Shown in pieces: positions 45,287-53,075 of a stretch of DNA of 64,000 nt. The position numbers and the translations under genes were made by a program. How positions within the stretch are numbered: the first letter of the stretch is position 1; every line of letters begins with the position of its first letter. The notes below the pieces were generated by a model that saw nothing but the letters and a program-made list of their open reading frames with translations, made no database searches and was not told where the DNA came from. The stretch lies in the NCBI RefSeq assembly GCF_000203935.1, contig NC_008577.1, positions 4,588,001 to 4,652,000 on the forward strand, read 5' to 3'. Source of the DNA: Shewanella sp. ANA-3. Lineage in GTDB: Bacteria > Pseudomonadota > Gammaproteobacteria > Enterobacterales > Shewanellaceae.

Positions 45287-46691
45287 CCTCCTCTTCCAAC
45301 ACTTCTTCCAGCTCGTCGTTTTCTTCGAGTGAAATGTTGGACAAACATTGGAATTCGACCAATTCGCCAAATGAGATCAAATCGTTATCGTTACGGCTAT
45401 TAGCAAGGAAATACCCGATGAATCTAACTTGATCTCTAACGGAATTGTTATGCTCAAGACGCTTCTGCTTTGAGAGAAGATCGTCATGGAATCGATTGCG
45501 TTTATACAGATTCCATGTGTAATACCAGCTAGGGGTAACAGTAGCATACCACCGTGAGTCAATATCGATAAATGAGATGTCAAATGCCAAGTGCTTGAAA
45601 AAGGCTACTTTTGTTGGATCTTTCGTCTGATATTTCTTCTCAAAAACTCTTCTTCGTGAGAGTTTTTTACCAACCCATTCTTCCCTTCTCTGCTCAGAGT
45701 CTTTTTCATCAGGCAAAAAGTAAAATTGGTTTTGTTGCTTGTTCCAATTCACATTGAGGGATTGAAGTTGATCTCTAAGAGTATCTTTCATCAGACACTT
45801 GAATAAATTTTGATATTCAACGAGCTCATGTTGTGAAATATCTTCAGTCGTAAGATCTTCTATACTTCCAACGTCTACTATGGACCTGAAAGCCGACTCA
45901 CGCTCCATGTCATAGAACGTAAAAATGCGATTCTCAAATATTGCCCAGCCATGACAATCTAGCCCGGCAAGTTGTAAAGCCAGTCTCACCAATAGATGCT
46001 TGTTGGGGGGGCTCCCGTTGTAGTTTAAATCGCGCTTGGCCGCTGCAATTGTGCTTTCTTCGTCGATGAACAATTCGGCCACATACAATTCATTTGGAGG
46101 CGTAACTTCAATGAGGTTTGAAACTAAGAGATATGGAGTATTCTCAGGCGCGTTTAACTTTTTGACCGACGCTTCTACATCTCCGAGTATTTCGCGAAAT
46201 TCCTGCAACATCCTCTCTTGTGCTGGCAATCGCAACCCAGTTACTTGAGACAATATATCGCCGGGATCAATGATATGTTCTTTTGCATCAAAGCGAATTT
46301 CATGGCCATTGACTTTATCAATCGCATCCTGAGAATAGCTTTTCTGCTTAGAGCGCAGCATGAAAATATAGAGTTCGTCAAAAGCATTCTTGTAATTGCG
46401 TTTTTTAAACTGCTCCAAGGTCGATTTGACCTTCTCAATGTCTGTGGACGAGGTTACTTGGAAGGCAACCCTGTCCTGCTCATCTCCTAAATCAATGCCG
46501 GGAAAGTTCTTGTGTTTTCTATTCAGATTTACAAGATTCGGGCACTGGTAAACCTCCTTCAGGATAGGTATCCAGGCATCTTCAGAAATCAGGTTAACAT
46601 CAAGCCTTCCCTGCTTTGTTGCGAGATCAACTTCAGTTATCAGTCTGCTGACAACTTCTCGTAACTGGTTTTCAATATCAATCTGCTTCAA
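45270..46691 (-). CDS. SMEK-domain plus APAZ-like partner of the short Argonaute
   Basis: A 473-residue protein whose stop lies 17 bases inside the Argonaute gene, the tight coupling typical of short pAgo pairs. The N-terminus (about residues 5-140) has the SMEK-domain pattern with GIDLGDEQDRVAFQVTSSTDIEKVK, whose spaced acidic residues and QVT resemble a nuclease-like PD-(D/E)xK core. The C-terminal third (about 330-460), with HLAFDISFIDIDSRWYATVTPSWYYTW, looks like the APAZ domain that binds Argonaute. It probably acts as the toxic effector once the Argonaute finds a target. The start is TTG 46691 with AGGAA upstream. Confidence 0.8.
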   Translation of the reverse strand: MKQIDIENQLREVVSRLITEVDLATKQGRLDVNLISEDAWIPILKEVYQCPNLVNLNRKHKNFPGIDLGDEQDRVAFQVTSSTDIEKVKSTLEQFKKRNYKNAFDELYIFMLRSKQKSYSQDAIDKVNGHEIRFDAKEHIIDPGDILSQVTGLRLPAQERMLQEFREILGDVEASVKKLNAPENTPYLLVSNLIEVTPPNELYVAELFIDEESTIAAAKRDLNYNGSPPNKHLLVRLALQLAGLDCHGWAIFENRIFTFYDMERESAFRSIVDVGSIEDLTTEDISQHELVEYQNLFKCLMKDTLRDQLQSLNVNWNKQQNQFYFLPDEKDSEQRREEWVGKKLSRRRVFEKKYQTKDPTKVAFFKHLAFDISFIDIDSRWYATVTPSWYYTWNLYKRNRFHDDLLSKQKRLEHNNSVRDQVRFIGYFLANSRNDNDLISFGELVEFQCLSNISLEENDELEEVLEEEDVSAN

Positions 46692-46744
46692 AAAGACTAT
46701 TCCTGTTTGATGTATTTCTACTTGCTAATGCCCGAATATGGAGG

Positions 46745-46801
46745 CTGTTAAAGCTTAGCTAAAATTCTGTAGTGAAGCGGACCCTAGCCAAGCTTTAACA
46801 G
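46745..46801. repeat. long inverted repeat upstream of the Argonaute operon
   Basis: Arms CTGTTAAAGCTTAGCTA (46745-46761) and TAGCCAAGCTTTAACAG (46785-46801) pair at 16 of 17 positions around a 23-base loop. It lies in the gap between the DUF4304-like gene and the SMEK-APAZ gene, both on the minus strand. No T run follows, so an operator, a folded leader or an old recombination site is possible. Confidence 0.6.
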
Positions 46802-46847
46802 TCCCGCATTATTTGTTTTTTAGGTACTCATTTCACCCTGCATGTAT

Positions 46848-47222
46848 TCAAACGTTTTCCGCTTTGTAACTGTATATTACAATGAACTCTTGAGAAGCTT
46901 TTTTATAGTTGTAAATCGGAAAAATGATCCCCTTAACAAACCTGAACCAATAATCTTGATTTTGTTTGTTCTTTAAGTGACTAGATAAAGATCCCGAACT
47001 ACGAGAAGCTAGTATTTTCTGTTTCGGCAGGGGAAGTTTTAAAAACTGGTTATTAGGTTCCCACAAACTTAAGTTTACGGCGAAAGAGCCGCCGTACTTA
47101 TTAAACTGAAAGTCTAGCGTTTGATACCAGCCTTTTGTTTCTTTACGAAAAAATGGAATGCTTCCTTTAAAACCTTGTCTCCTTAGATAATCAGTGACAG
47201 CAAGTTTTAGTTCTTCTCTCAT
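46848..47222 (-). CDS. DUF4304-like protein (cargo)
   Basis: A 124-residue protein with the DUF4304 appearance: an N-terminal helix ending LRRQGFKGSIPFFRKETKGWYQTLDFQFNKYGGSFAVNLSLWEP. DUF4304 proteins are small, of unknown function, and frequent in mobile gene cassettes and defence islands. It lies upstream of the Argonaute pair in the same direction, separated by about 155 bp and a long inverted repeat, so it is probably a separate unit. A role in defence is a guess. Confidence 0.6.
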   Translation of the reverse strand: MREELKLAVTDYLRRQGFKGSIPFFRKETKGWYQTLDFQFNKYGGSFAVNLSLWEPNNQFLKLPLPKQKILASRSSGSLSSHLKNKQNQDYWFRFVKGIIFPIYNYKKASQEFIVIYSYKAENV

Positions 47223-47669
47223 GACTTAATTCGTTTCAGCTATCTTGAGGGAATAAAACAAGCTCATCCTGAGTACCTAACGTCTTAGTATTGCAGCGTT
47301 GTGCTGTTTGCAGGGCACAATCGATGTTGGACTTGGCCGCTTTGAAATCAAGGATGATGTTCCATCCATTAGTACTAGGTACTCTGTACCATTACTAAAA
47401 TTTGGTCAACTGGACTTCTTAAATTGGACAGGATCCAACGCCCGTAACACCGAAGTAATTCCTTTTTTTATTCCTCGAAATTGTAAATACTCTTCCTATT
47501 TCCTTCCGCATAGTGAATCGCCACCATTACACTAGTCACTCTGTAGCATTACTAAAATTTGGTCAACATGTTCGAACGAGATCGCTTGGGCAAGTTTGGT
47601 TGACCACTATAGCTCTAAACATGCAACAGTGATGAGCTGATATTGATGAGCACATATGTAGACTGAAAA
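47223..47669. repeat. non-coding gap with a 30-bp direct repeat
   Basis: No convincing gene is seen. A near-identical 30-bp sequence ending in CATTACTAAAATTTGGTCAAC occurs at 47381-47410 and 47538-47567 (one mismatch), 157 bp apart, with weaker similarity just before each copy. It may mark an old duplication or the trace of a lost insertion. A 78-codon frame at 47299-47535 crosses the first repeat but lacks features. Confidence 0.5.
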
Positions 47670-47972
47670 TTATGTCGTTCTAGTCAATGAAAAGCCATGA
47701 CTAATCCCCTCAAGACACTCTTTTTCGATGTTTTTTTCATTACCCAATACTGAGGCCAAAACAATGCCTAACTCATTGGCCAAATCACACACCCCAATAT
47801 CCTTCTGTGGAAGAGCACTTAAAACCACCTTGAGCTTAGCCATGAACAATTCAATATCAATCCGATTTGATTCTGAGGCTCGTTCAAGCAAGTAGGCTTC
47901 GAGAACAACGGGGTCCTTGAATGCCGCGGCTTTAACCGCTGCAAATGAAATACCTTTAACTTTATTTTTCAC
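47670..47972 (-). CDS. small hypothetical protein (cargo)
   Basis: A 100-residue helical protein beginning MKNKVKGISFAAVKAAAFKDP and containing KKxVVLEAYLLERASES-like and VCDLANELGIVLASVLGNEKN segments; the latter resembles a helix-turn-helix of an antitoxin or addiction-module regulator. A gap-free ribosome site is hard to see (GGTGGTG about 7 bases upstream of the start). No partner toxin gene is next to it. The function is not recognised. Confidence 0.5.
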   Translation of the reverse strand: MKNKVKGISFAAVKAAAFKDPVVLEAYLLERASESNRIDIELFMAKLKVVLSALPQKDIGVCDLANELGIVLASVLGNEKNIEKECLEGISHGFSLTRTT

Positions 47973-48212
47973 AATTCACCACCTTGACTGTACTTACTAT
48001 CTATTTGGGAAAAGTTAAGACTAAATCAACTCAACTAAGAACTTTCGACTGGGATATGGTATTTTCCTTTGCCTATTTACTGCTTTAACAGACTTAGCTT
48101 AACAGCATAGAAACACGATTAGTGCGGCAGCCTTAGACGGATAATGGAAGTACGATGAGCTATCTTCTGAGACGGGCCGATCCAAATCTAGCTAAAAATC
48201 ACCACGAATATT

Positions 48213-48524
48213 TTATGATTTTGTGATTTGCTCTATCAAATTAGACTTTTCTTCTTCTGTCATTTTTTCAAGTAAACATAGCAATTTAGCCGTGCTTTCC
48301 GACTCACAAAAAAAGTAAGCAACTGGCACGCCTAATTCATCAGCGATAGCCTTTAAAGTCTGGTAGTCAGGTGTATGCTTGCCTTTTTCGTACTGATTCA
48401 TACGCGCACTCGCAGTGCCCACTTCCATACCTAGCTGGATGCCCAGCTGTTTTTGACTAATCCCCTTAGCAGTGCGAGCTTGTTTGAGCCTGAGAGGTAA
48501 TGGATTGATAATTTTATCGGCCAC
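48213..48524 (-). CDS. xre: Xre-family regulator of the transposon
   Basis: A 103-residue protein with a classic Xre helix-turn-helix (LRLKQARTAKGISQKQLGIQLG, about residues 11-65) and a short C-terminal helix. It begins at a GTG at 48524. Divergent from it is a small winged-helix-like gene, and between them lies the palindrome CTAAGGAATCCTTAG, which recurs with one change before tniQ. In known I-F3 elements an Xre-type protein represses the tniQ-cas genes and the homing guide; the shared palindrome supports the same circuit here, including autorepression. Confidence 0.85.
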   Translation of the reverse strand: MADKIINPLPLRLKQARTAKGISQKQLGIQLGMEVGTASARMNQYEKGKHTPDYQTLKAIADELGVPVAYFFCESESTAKLLCLLEKMTEEEKSNLIEQITKS

Positions 48525-48586
48525 AGCTTCAACATAATTTGTCCTTTGATAACTCAGATTGTCTTAGTTTTTTGACTTAAGGTATA

Positions 48587-48601
48587 CTAAGGAATCCTTA
48601 G
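48587..48601. promoter_or_regulatory. palindromic operator beside xre
   Basis: CTAAGGAATCCTTAG is a perfect 15-bp palindrome, 62 bp upstream of the xre start and about 140 bp from the divergent gene. It matches the site before tniQ at 14 of 15 bases. Confidence 0.75.
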
Positions 48602-48743
48602 CTTTTTATCGTTAGTTGTCAAGCACCATGCCAATTACGCAATGCCGGGATATTCGCAGAACGAAATCAAAGTGAAATATTGGAATAACGTCATGGAGTG
48701 GCACGTTACATATTGAAAATAAAGACTATTGGTAAATATTCTG

Positions 48744-49265
48744 ATGCCGAAAATGATCCGCATAAATGCAACAATACTCACCATTCTTATTGTTGATGAG
48801 AAGCAGCAACTCACTGTTACACAAATAAAAAGTCAGATGGTCAGAGTAAATCCTTCGATTTTGCCAAGAGAGTCAGAACAAATCGTGCGCCGTACTCTTT
48901 CAAAGCTCTCAAACATTGGTTTTTTAGAGAAAATAACTTCTGGGAAACGGACTGTTTTCGAAAAAACCTCTTTATTTGATATAACTCGCCTAATGCCGAG
49001 TAAACCACGTCTTACGAAAATAGAAGTATCACCAACTAAACTCCCTGAAATAGAGCAACTCCAAGCTACACTCCATCAATATCAAGAAGGTTTTCACGGT
49101 TGTATTGGTGAGGCAGAAGAGCTTAAACGTCTCTACGAAGCACTTCCCTCCTCTAAGATTAATCTTTTCCCTCGTTACTTAGATGCTCGAAATCGGGGCT
49201 CTACACTTGCGGGAAAAATCAAAGCCATTGAAGCCTATTTAACTGACCTTAAAGGGCTTTCATAG
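48744..49265 (+). CDS. putative winged-helix protein of the transposon core
   Basis: A 173-residue protein from ATG 48744 (a TTG at 48729 is also open). The N-terminal 75 residues look like a winged helix (TVTQIKSQMVRVNPSILPRE and the RRTLSKLSNIGFLEKI wing), followed by a helical, coiled-coil-like domain (about 95-170). It stands in the gap between xre and tnsC, divergent from xre and convergent with tnsC. The position in the core rather than the cargo suggests a role in transposon control; I do not recognise the family. Confidence 0.6.
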   Translation: MPKMIRINATILTILIVDEKQQLTVTQIKSQMVRVNPSILPRESEQIVRRTLSKLSNIGFLEKITSGKRTVFEKTSLFDITRLMPSKPRLTKIEVSPTKLPEIEQLQATLHQYQEGFHGCIGEAEELKRLYEALPSSKINLFPRYLDARNRGSTLAGKIKAIEAYLTDLKGLS

Positions 49266-49377
49266 TGAAATCGAAAGGGGTAACGTTGGCAGTTCACTGA
49301 GGATTAGATTTAGAATCTCATAGAGTACATCTTCAGACTAACAGGGAACGCCTGTAGATTGTTAACATAAAAATGGC

Positions 49378-50397
49378 TCATTTAGTCAATAGCTGAGCTA
49401 GTGTTTTGGGCGTCGAGAATTCACGCGCGACTAGCATGTCTTCAGAACTTATGGCATTAGGATTATACCTAGAGGGCTTCACGACCTCTGAAATCAATAT
49501 GTTATCTAAAGACAGTCTAAACGGATTACTTGAGGGCCTATTTTCATTCTGAAAAATCAAATCATAGGCATCACTAACATGCTCTATATCGAGGTTTTTT
49601 ACGTCTTTCCTCAATGCTATTTTTAACGACTCTATCAGTAAATGCTTTAGCAGCCTGTTTTCACCCTTGCATGCTGCAAACAGCGGAATTGCAAAATTCT
49701 TGTCTTCTAGCTTTGGCGGATTATCAAAAGGCATAAATTTGGCCAAGCTCATTAAGTATTGTCGGAAAAACTTGATATCTTTTTGCAGACTAAAATACTC
49801 AAGCTTCCTTCTTCGAACTAAACGAGATGACCATTGTGGCTCATCAGCGATTTGTTCGGCCCAAGGCATTCCAACAAGTACAATAGGTATCTTAGCTTCT
49901 TCGCTGATGTACTTTAAACCGTTAGCTATATCTTGCCGTTCCAATCCTGTTTTGAACTCAATTAACTCCTGAAACTCATTGATGATTAGCAGCTCAACTT
50001 GAGCCTTAGTTAAATTTTCAACTAACTTTTTCCTTAAATCTGTCGCATAACCACGTTTCCTTCGCTGGTAGCTACCAAAATGGTCTAAATCTGCAAGCAT
50101 TTGAGTTAAGGTGGCATCTAAACCCTTACCACTAGATATCCTGCTCACAAGAACAGGCATAGATTCTCGTCCGTAATTTTGGCTGGCCAGAACACTTTTT
50201 TTATAGTGGTTAACTAGATGACTTTTACCAACACCAGTATCTCCAGTCAGTAGCATGCACTGCTGATCTGATTGAAAAAGCCTATTTAGTCTTAATTCAT
50301 CAAAGTCATTAAAAATGTCTTTGACTAGAGGATGCATAACAAAACAATCACTGAATCTTTGTAACTGTTCAATTTGATGGGGCGATAACATTTTCAC
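49378..50397 (-). CDS. tnsC: TnsC-type AAA+ transposition regulator
   Basis: An ATPase of 339 residues that links the TniQ-Cascade target complex to TnsA-TnsB. Walker A is GDTGVGKS (residues 52-59), Walker B is LLIINE (136-141), and LVRRRKLEYF near residue 195 fits the sensor/arginine region. The size matches I-F3 TnsC and is shorter than the 555-residue TnsC of Tn7. Its ATG overlaps the tnsB stop codon by four bases, so translation is coupled. Confidence 0.93.
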   Translation of the reverse strand: MKMLSPHQIEQLQRFSDCFVMHPLVKDIFNDFDELRLNRLFQSDQQCMLLTGDTGVGKSHLVNHYKKSVLASQNYGRESMPVLVSRISSGKGLDATLTQMLADLDHFGSYQRRKRGYATDLRKKLVENLTKAQVELLIINEFQELIEFKTGLERQDIANGLKYISEEAKIPIVLVGMPWAEQIADEPQWSSRLVRRRKLEYFSLQKDIKFFRQYLMSLAKFMPFDNPPKLEDKNFAIPLFAACKGENRLLKHLLIESLKIALRKDVKNLDIEHVSDAYDLIFQNENRPSSNPFRLSLDNILISEVVKPSRYNPNAISSEDMLVAREFSTPKTLAQLLTK

Positions 50398-52247
50398 TCA
50401 AAAGCCTCTACATCATCATCCCAGTGCTCGAGAAGATTACTAATATTAGATTCTGATTTTTTAGGTAAAGAAGGGAGCAATTCTTCGCTTTCGAGGCGTA
50501 TTGTCCCCTGACCGGTATTACTCACATCTGCAAGTTGAGCTTGCTTCTTAACCCCTGAAATTTTCGCTTTTGTATTAGATATTTGAAACGCTTCTTGCTC
50601 TTGCTTTACTCGAGCATGAATTGCCATACGCGCTTTAGCTAATCCCAAATCATCCTTCCCTTCCCGAATAATCTCACGATTAATTTTCTTAATCACTTTA
50701 TGCTCATGAAGGCTCAAACCGTGGGTATAATCACTATTATCAGTACAGGGGACTTTAAGATAACCGCCTAATTCCTCGAGGTAAACATGGATACTCGATA
50801 GATCATCAGGGTCGACTTTAATGATTTTTTTGATGGTTTCTTTGGTTTGTGGGTAATGCTTTCTGTAATCGGCCAAAGCAGTAGAGTCATACATTAACTC
50901 TTCAAATTTAAAACCGTTTCTGGTTAATGTTCGCTCATCTGAAATACCCATCAGCACAGTAAACCGTTGTTCATCCTCTGCGCTCATCTTTAGTGGTGGG
51001 TAAATATCAAAGCCACGCTGCCACTGTTTTATAGGAATTCGTGTTTCGCGTGAGTTTGAATCTTGATGATAAATATCAACAATCCAGCGATGAAATTCTT
51101 CAACAAAAGTAGAGAAGCGCATGATGGCGTCTTTTTCCGGTTTAAAGTCTTCTTTTGCTAGGATATTCGAGAAGGTTTTACCTGGTATTTCGGTTAAAAA
51201 GTATTCGTTAATCATCCCAAAAAAACGTTCTACAAAAGGCTTTAACCAAGGTTTACGAACTGGGTTATATTGAATGTTTATTCCTGCCTCTTTGCAGGCA
51301 TGCTCTAAACTCTTCGACCAAAACTCAGCTCCATTATCCACAACTAGATTTTCAAATTTACCAAAGCAAGGCCACTCATTTTGAAGCTCGATATCAAGAC
51401 CTTCAAATGATTTTGGTTTTATGGCATGCACGATTGCCTTGGCAGCTGAAACATATGAAGGCGAGCGATAACTTAAGTGAAACCCCAAAACACAACCACT
51501 AAAAACATCGATGATTAAGGTTAAATATGGCCTGCCAAGTGGGATAGATAATTCATCGTCAATCAGGATTAGATCTAGTGGGGTATGATCGATTTCTACC
51601 CGTTCTAATATTCGCGTTGGGGGAATATGGGAAGAGCAATAAGCAAACCATTGATCTGCTTTAAATTTACCATGCCGCGCCACTGCAACAGGATAAGGAG
51701 GTAATGACTTTATTCTTTGGTTAAAACTTTTATAAGAAATGATAGGAATTTGTCCATCAACAATGCTCTCATTTTCGATTGTGATGGCATCTTTATAGTA
51801 CTGATATGCTGTAGATACTTTAGGCCTTTTAGCATCTAAAAAACGAGTTAGGGCTTGCTCAAAAAATACTTCATCTCCCTTAACTCTACTCGTTCTATTG
51901 CCCATTTTATGCCGCTTAGCGACTAATGACGCAAGATCGCCGTTACTGTCAATGTAGCTTTTACGCCAACGTACTAACGTTCGCCAATTCGGCCGCCTGT
52001 CCGTGGTGGTAGTAAAAAGAACATCAAGAATTGGGTCTAGATTTTTTTGAGTCCATCCACCAGTGATTGTTTTTTCGATGAAGGCAATGAGCTGGTATTT
52101 ATCGAGCGCTTTGCTTTTTAAAAAGTCAGGAAAGGTATCTAAGTCTCTTTTGACTAGTGCTGTATCCTCTAACTTCACATATTGAATAGGGGTATCGGGC
52201 TGCTTGACTAATTCAGACTCACTGAACTCATCCTCGAAGTCCATCAT
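50394..52247 (-). CDS. tnsB: TnsB DDE transposase
   Basis: TnsB binds the end repeats and joins the 3' ends of the element to target DNA. The protein is 617 residues, with a helix-turn-helix region near residues 85-120, then an rve catalytic core: the first Asp in VEIDHTPLDL near residue 220, the second in LVVDNGAEFW near residue 304, and Glu in KPFVERFFGMIN near residue 340. A TnsC-binding acidic tail is seen at the end (LLEHWDDDVEAFE). The gene overlaps tnsA and tnsC by four bases each. All catalytic residues are intact. Confidence 0.95.
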   Translation of the reverse strand: MMDFEDEFSESELVKQPDTPIQYVKLEDTALVKRDLDTFPDFLKSKALDKYQLIAFIEKTITGGWTQKNLDPILDVLFTTTTDRRPNWRTLVRWRKSYIDSNGDLASLVAKRHKMGNRTSRVKGDEVFFEQALTRFLDAKRPKVSTAYQYYKDAITIENESIVDGQIPIISYKSFNQRIKSLPPYPVAVARHGKFKADQWFAYCSSHIPPTRILERVEIDHTPLDLILIDDELSIPLGRPYLTLIIDVFSGCVLGFHLSYRSPSYVSAAKAIVHAIKPKSFEGLDIELQNEWPCFGKFENLVVDNGAEFWSKSLEHACKEAGINIQYNPVRKPWLKPFVERFFGMINEYFLTEIPGKTFSNILAKEDFKPEKDAIMRFSTFVEEFHRWIVDIYHQDSNSRETRIPIKQWQRGFDIYPPLKMSAEDEQRFTVLMGISDERTLTRNGFKFEELMYDSTALADYRKHYPQTKETIKKIIKVDPDDLSSIHVYLEELGGYLKVPCTDNSDYTHGLSLHEHKVIKKINREIIREGKDDLGLAKARMAIHARVKQEQEAFQISNTKAKISGVKKQAQLADVSNTGQGTIRLESEELLPSLPKKSESNISNLLEHWDDDVEAFE

Positions 52248-52873
52248 TCAATGCACCATACCGCGGGGTTACAATCGAGATCATCTTGTTTTAAGTTAAC
52301 CTTAATCAATCCTTTATGTATAAGAGAATACAGATGTGAGCGGGTTTCCCCTAGTGTTAATGATTGCTTTGTTGCCACATCGTTAACACTAATTTTCCCT
52401 GTTTTTTTTATAAGATTGAGCAGTTCAACTTGAATGTCGCTCAAGCCGTAAACTCCCGAATATCGATGCAAAATTTTAAGATTATTTAGAATCGGGTTTA
52501 CACGGATTTGACGTTCAGTAACCAATATAAGATCTGCACCTAAAGACTGAGCAGCCGCCTTCTTTGCTAGAAATTTAGCCCTAAAGATTGGATCGAATGT
52601 TTTACTATAAGGTTTGTATTCGTGGAACTTTACCGTCCCATCGATAAAGTGAACTATCGTATCAGGTGTATAGGGCAATCTTTTGCCCTCAAAATAGTAA
52701 TAAAACCCTTCAGGCTGGCTACCAAACATCTCTATACAATCATTGTATTCATGATGAAAGCACGCATCAAATTCCAATGAACTTTCACACATTATCGTTT
52801 CGCTTACTTTTGCGCTAGCGAATTTAAATACGTTTTTGTTCGGTGATGGTTTGCGTAAGCTTCTTATATACAT
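52244..52873 (-). CDS. tnsA: TnsA endonuclease
   Basis: TnsA cuts the 5' ends of the transposon so that it moves by cut-and-paste. In this 209-residue protein the restriction-enzyme-like residues are visible as Glu34 (CESSLEFD), Asp71 (YTPDT) and Glu85-x-Lys87 (HEYKPYSK). The C-terminal winged-helix region (SVNDVATKQSLTLGETRSHLYSLIHKGLI) would contact TnsC. It is the first gene of tnsABC, starting about 200 bp inside the right end. The upstream gap has a palindrome ATTCGAACGAAT (52881-52892) and paired TAGTGTAC motifs that may form its operator. Confidence 0.94.
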   Translation of the reverse strand: MYIRSLRKPSPNKNVFKFASAKVSETIMCESSLEFDACFHHEYNDCIEMFGSQPEGFYYYFEGKRLPYTPDTIVHFIDGTVKFHEYKPYSKTFDPIFRAKFLAKKAAAQSLGADLILVTERQIRVNPILNNLKILHRYSGVYGLSDIQVELLNLIKKTGKISVNDVATKQSLTLGETRSHLYSLIHKGLIKVNLKQDDLDCNPAVWCIE

Positions 52874-52924
52874 GAGTATAATTCGAACGAATAGTGTACA
52901 TTTAGTGTACTGGCATGCAGTTTT

Positions 52925-53075
52925 TTGTCAATCTATGGGTTATTAATTGTTCAACATACTAATATTAAAGAAAATAGCTTTTGTAACATGATTACAAAAG
53001 CCATTTTTATGTCATTGAATGAGTTAAATTTGTCAGACTATGGGTACATTATGTCAATGTATGGGTTCAGCGACA
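52925..53075. repeat. transposon right end with TnsB-type binding repeats
   Basis: Reading inward on the minus strand from 53075 the end is TGTCGCTGAA. Three TnsB-like sites follow: ACCCATACATTGACAT (53051-53066), ACCCATAGTCTGACAA (53030-53045) and ACCCATAGATTGACAA (52925-52940). The first two are identical to the inner sites of the left end. The first two sites are close together, as expected for a right end. Confidence 0.92.

Larger units (their letters stand above)
29245..53075. mobile_element. Tn7-like type I-F3 CRISPR-associated transposon (23,831 bp)
   Basis: Both termini begin TGTCGCTGAA reading inward and are flanked by ACTCA. Each end carries repeats of the form ACCCATAnnnTGACA: two 16-mers in the left end are identical to two in the right. 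Inside are tnsA, tnsB, tnsC, tniQ, cas8/5, cas7, cas6 and a CRISPR array, with no cas1 or cas2-3, as in type I-F3 CASTs, which insert by crRNA-guided Cascade-TniQ recruitment. The tnsA end lies nearest the matching protospacer, the usual orientation. Cargo includes an RND pump, a diguanylate cyclase and a short Argonaute pair. All core genes look intact, so the element may be active. Confidence 0.96.

Noticed and set aside
47299..47535. A 78-codon frame between DUF4304-like and the next cargo gene
   Set aside because: It runs across a direct repeat, has no recognisable motif and lies in a region that looks like recombination debris.
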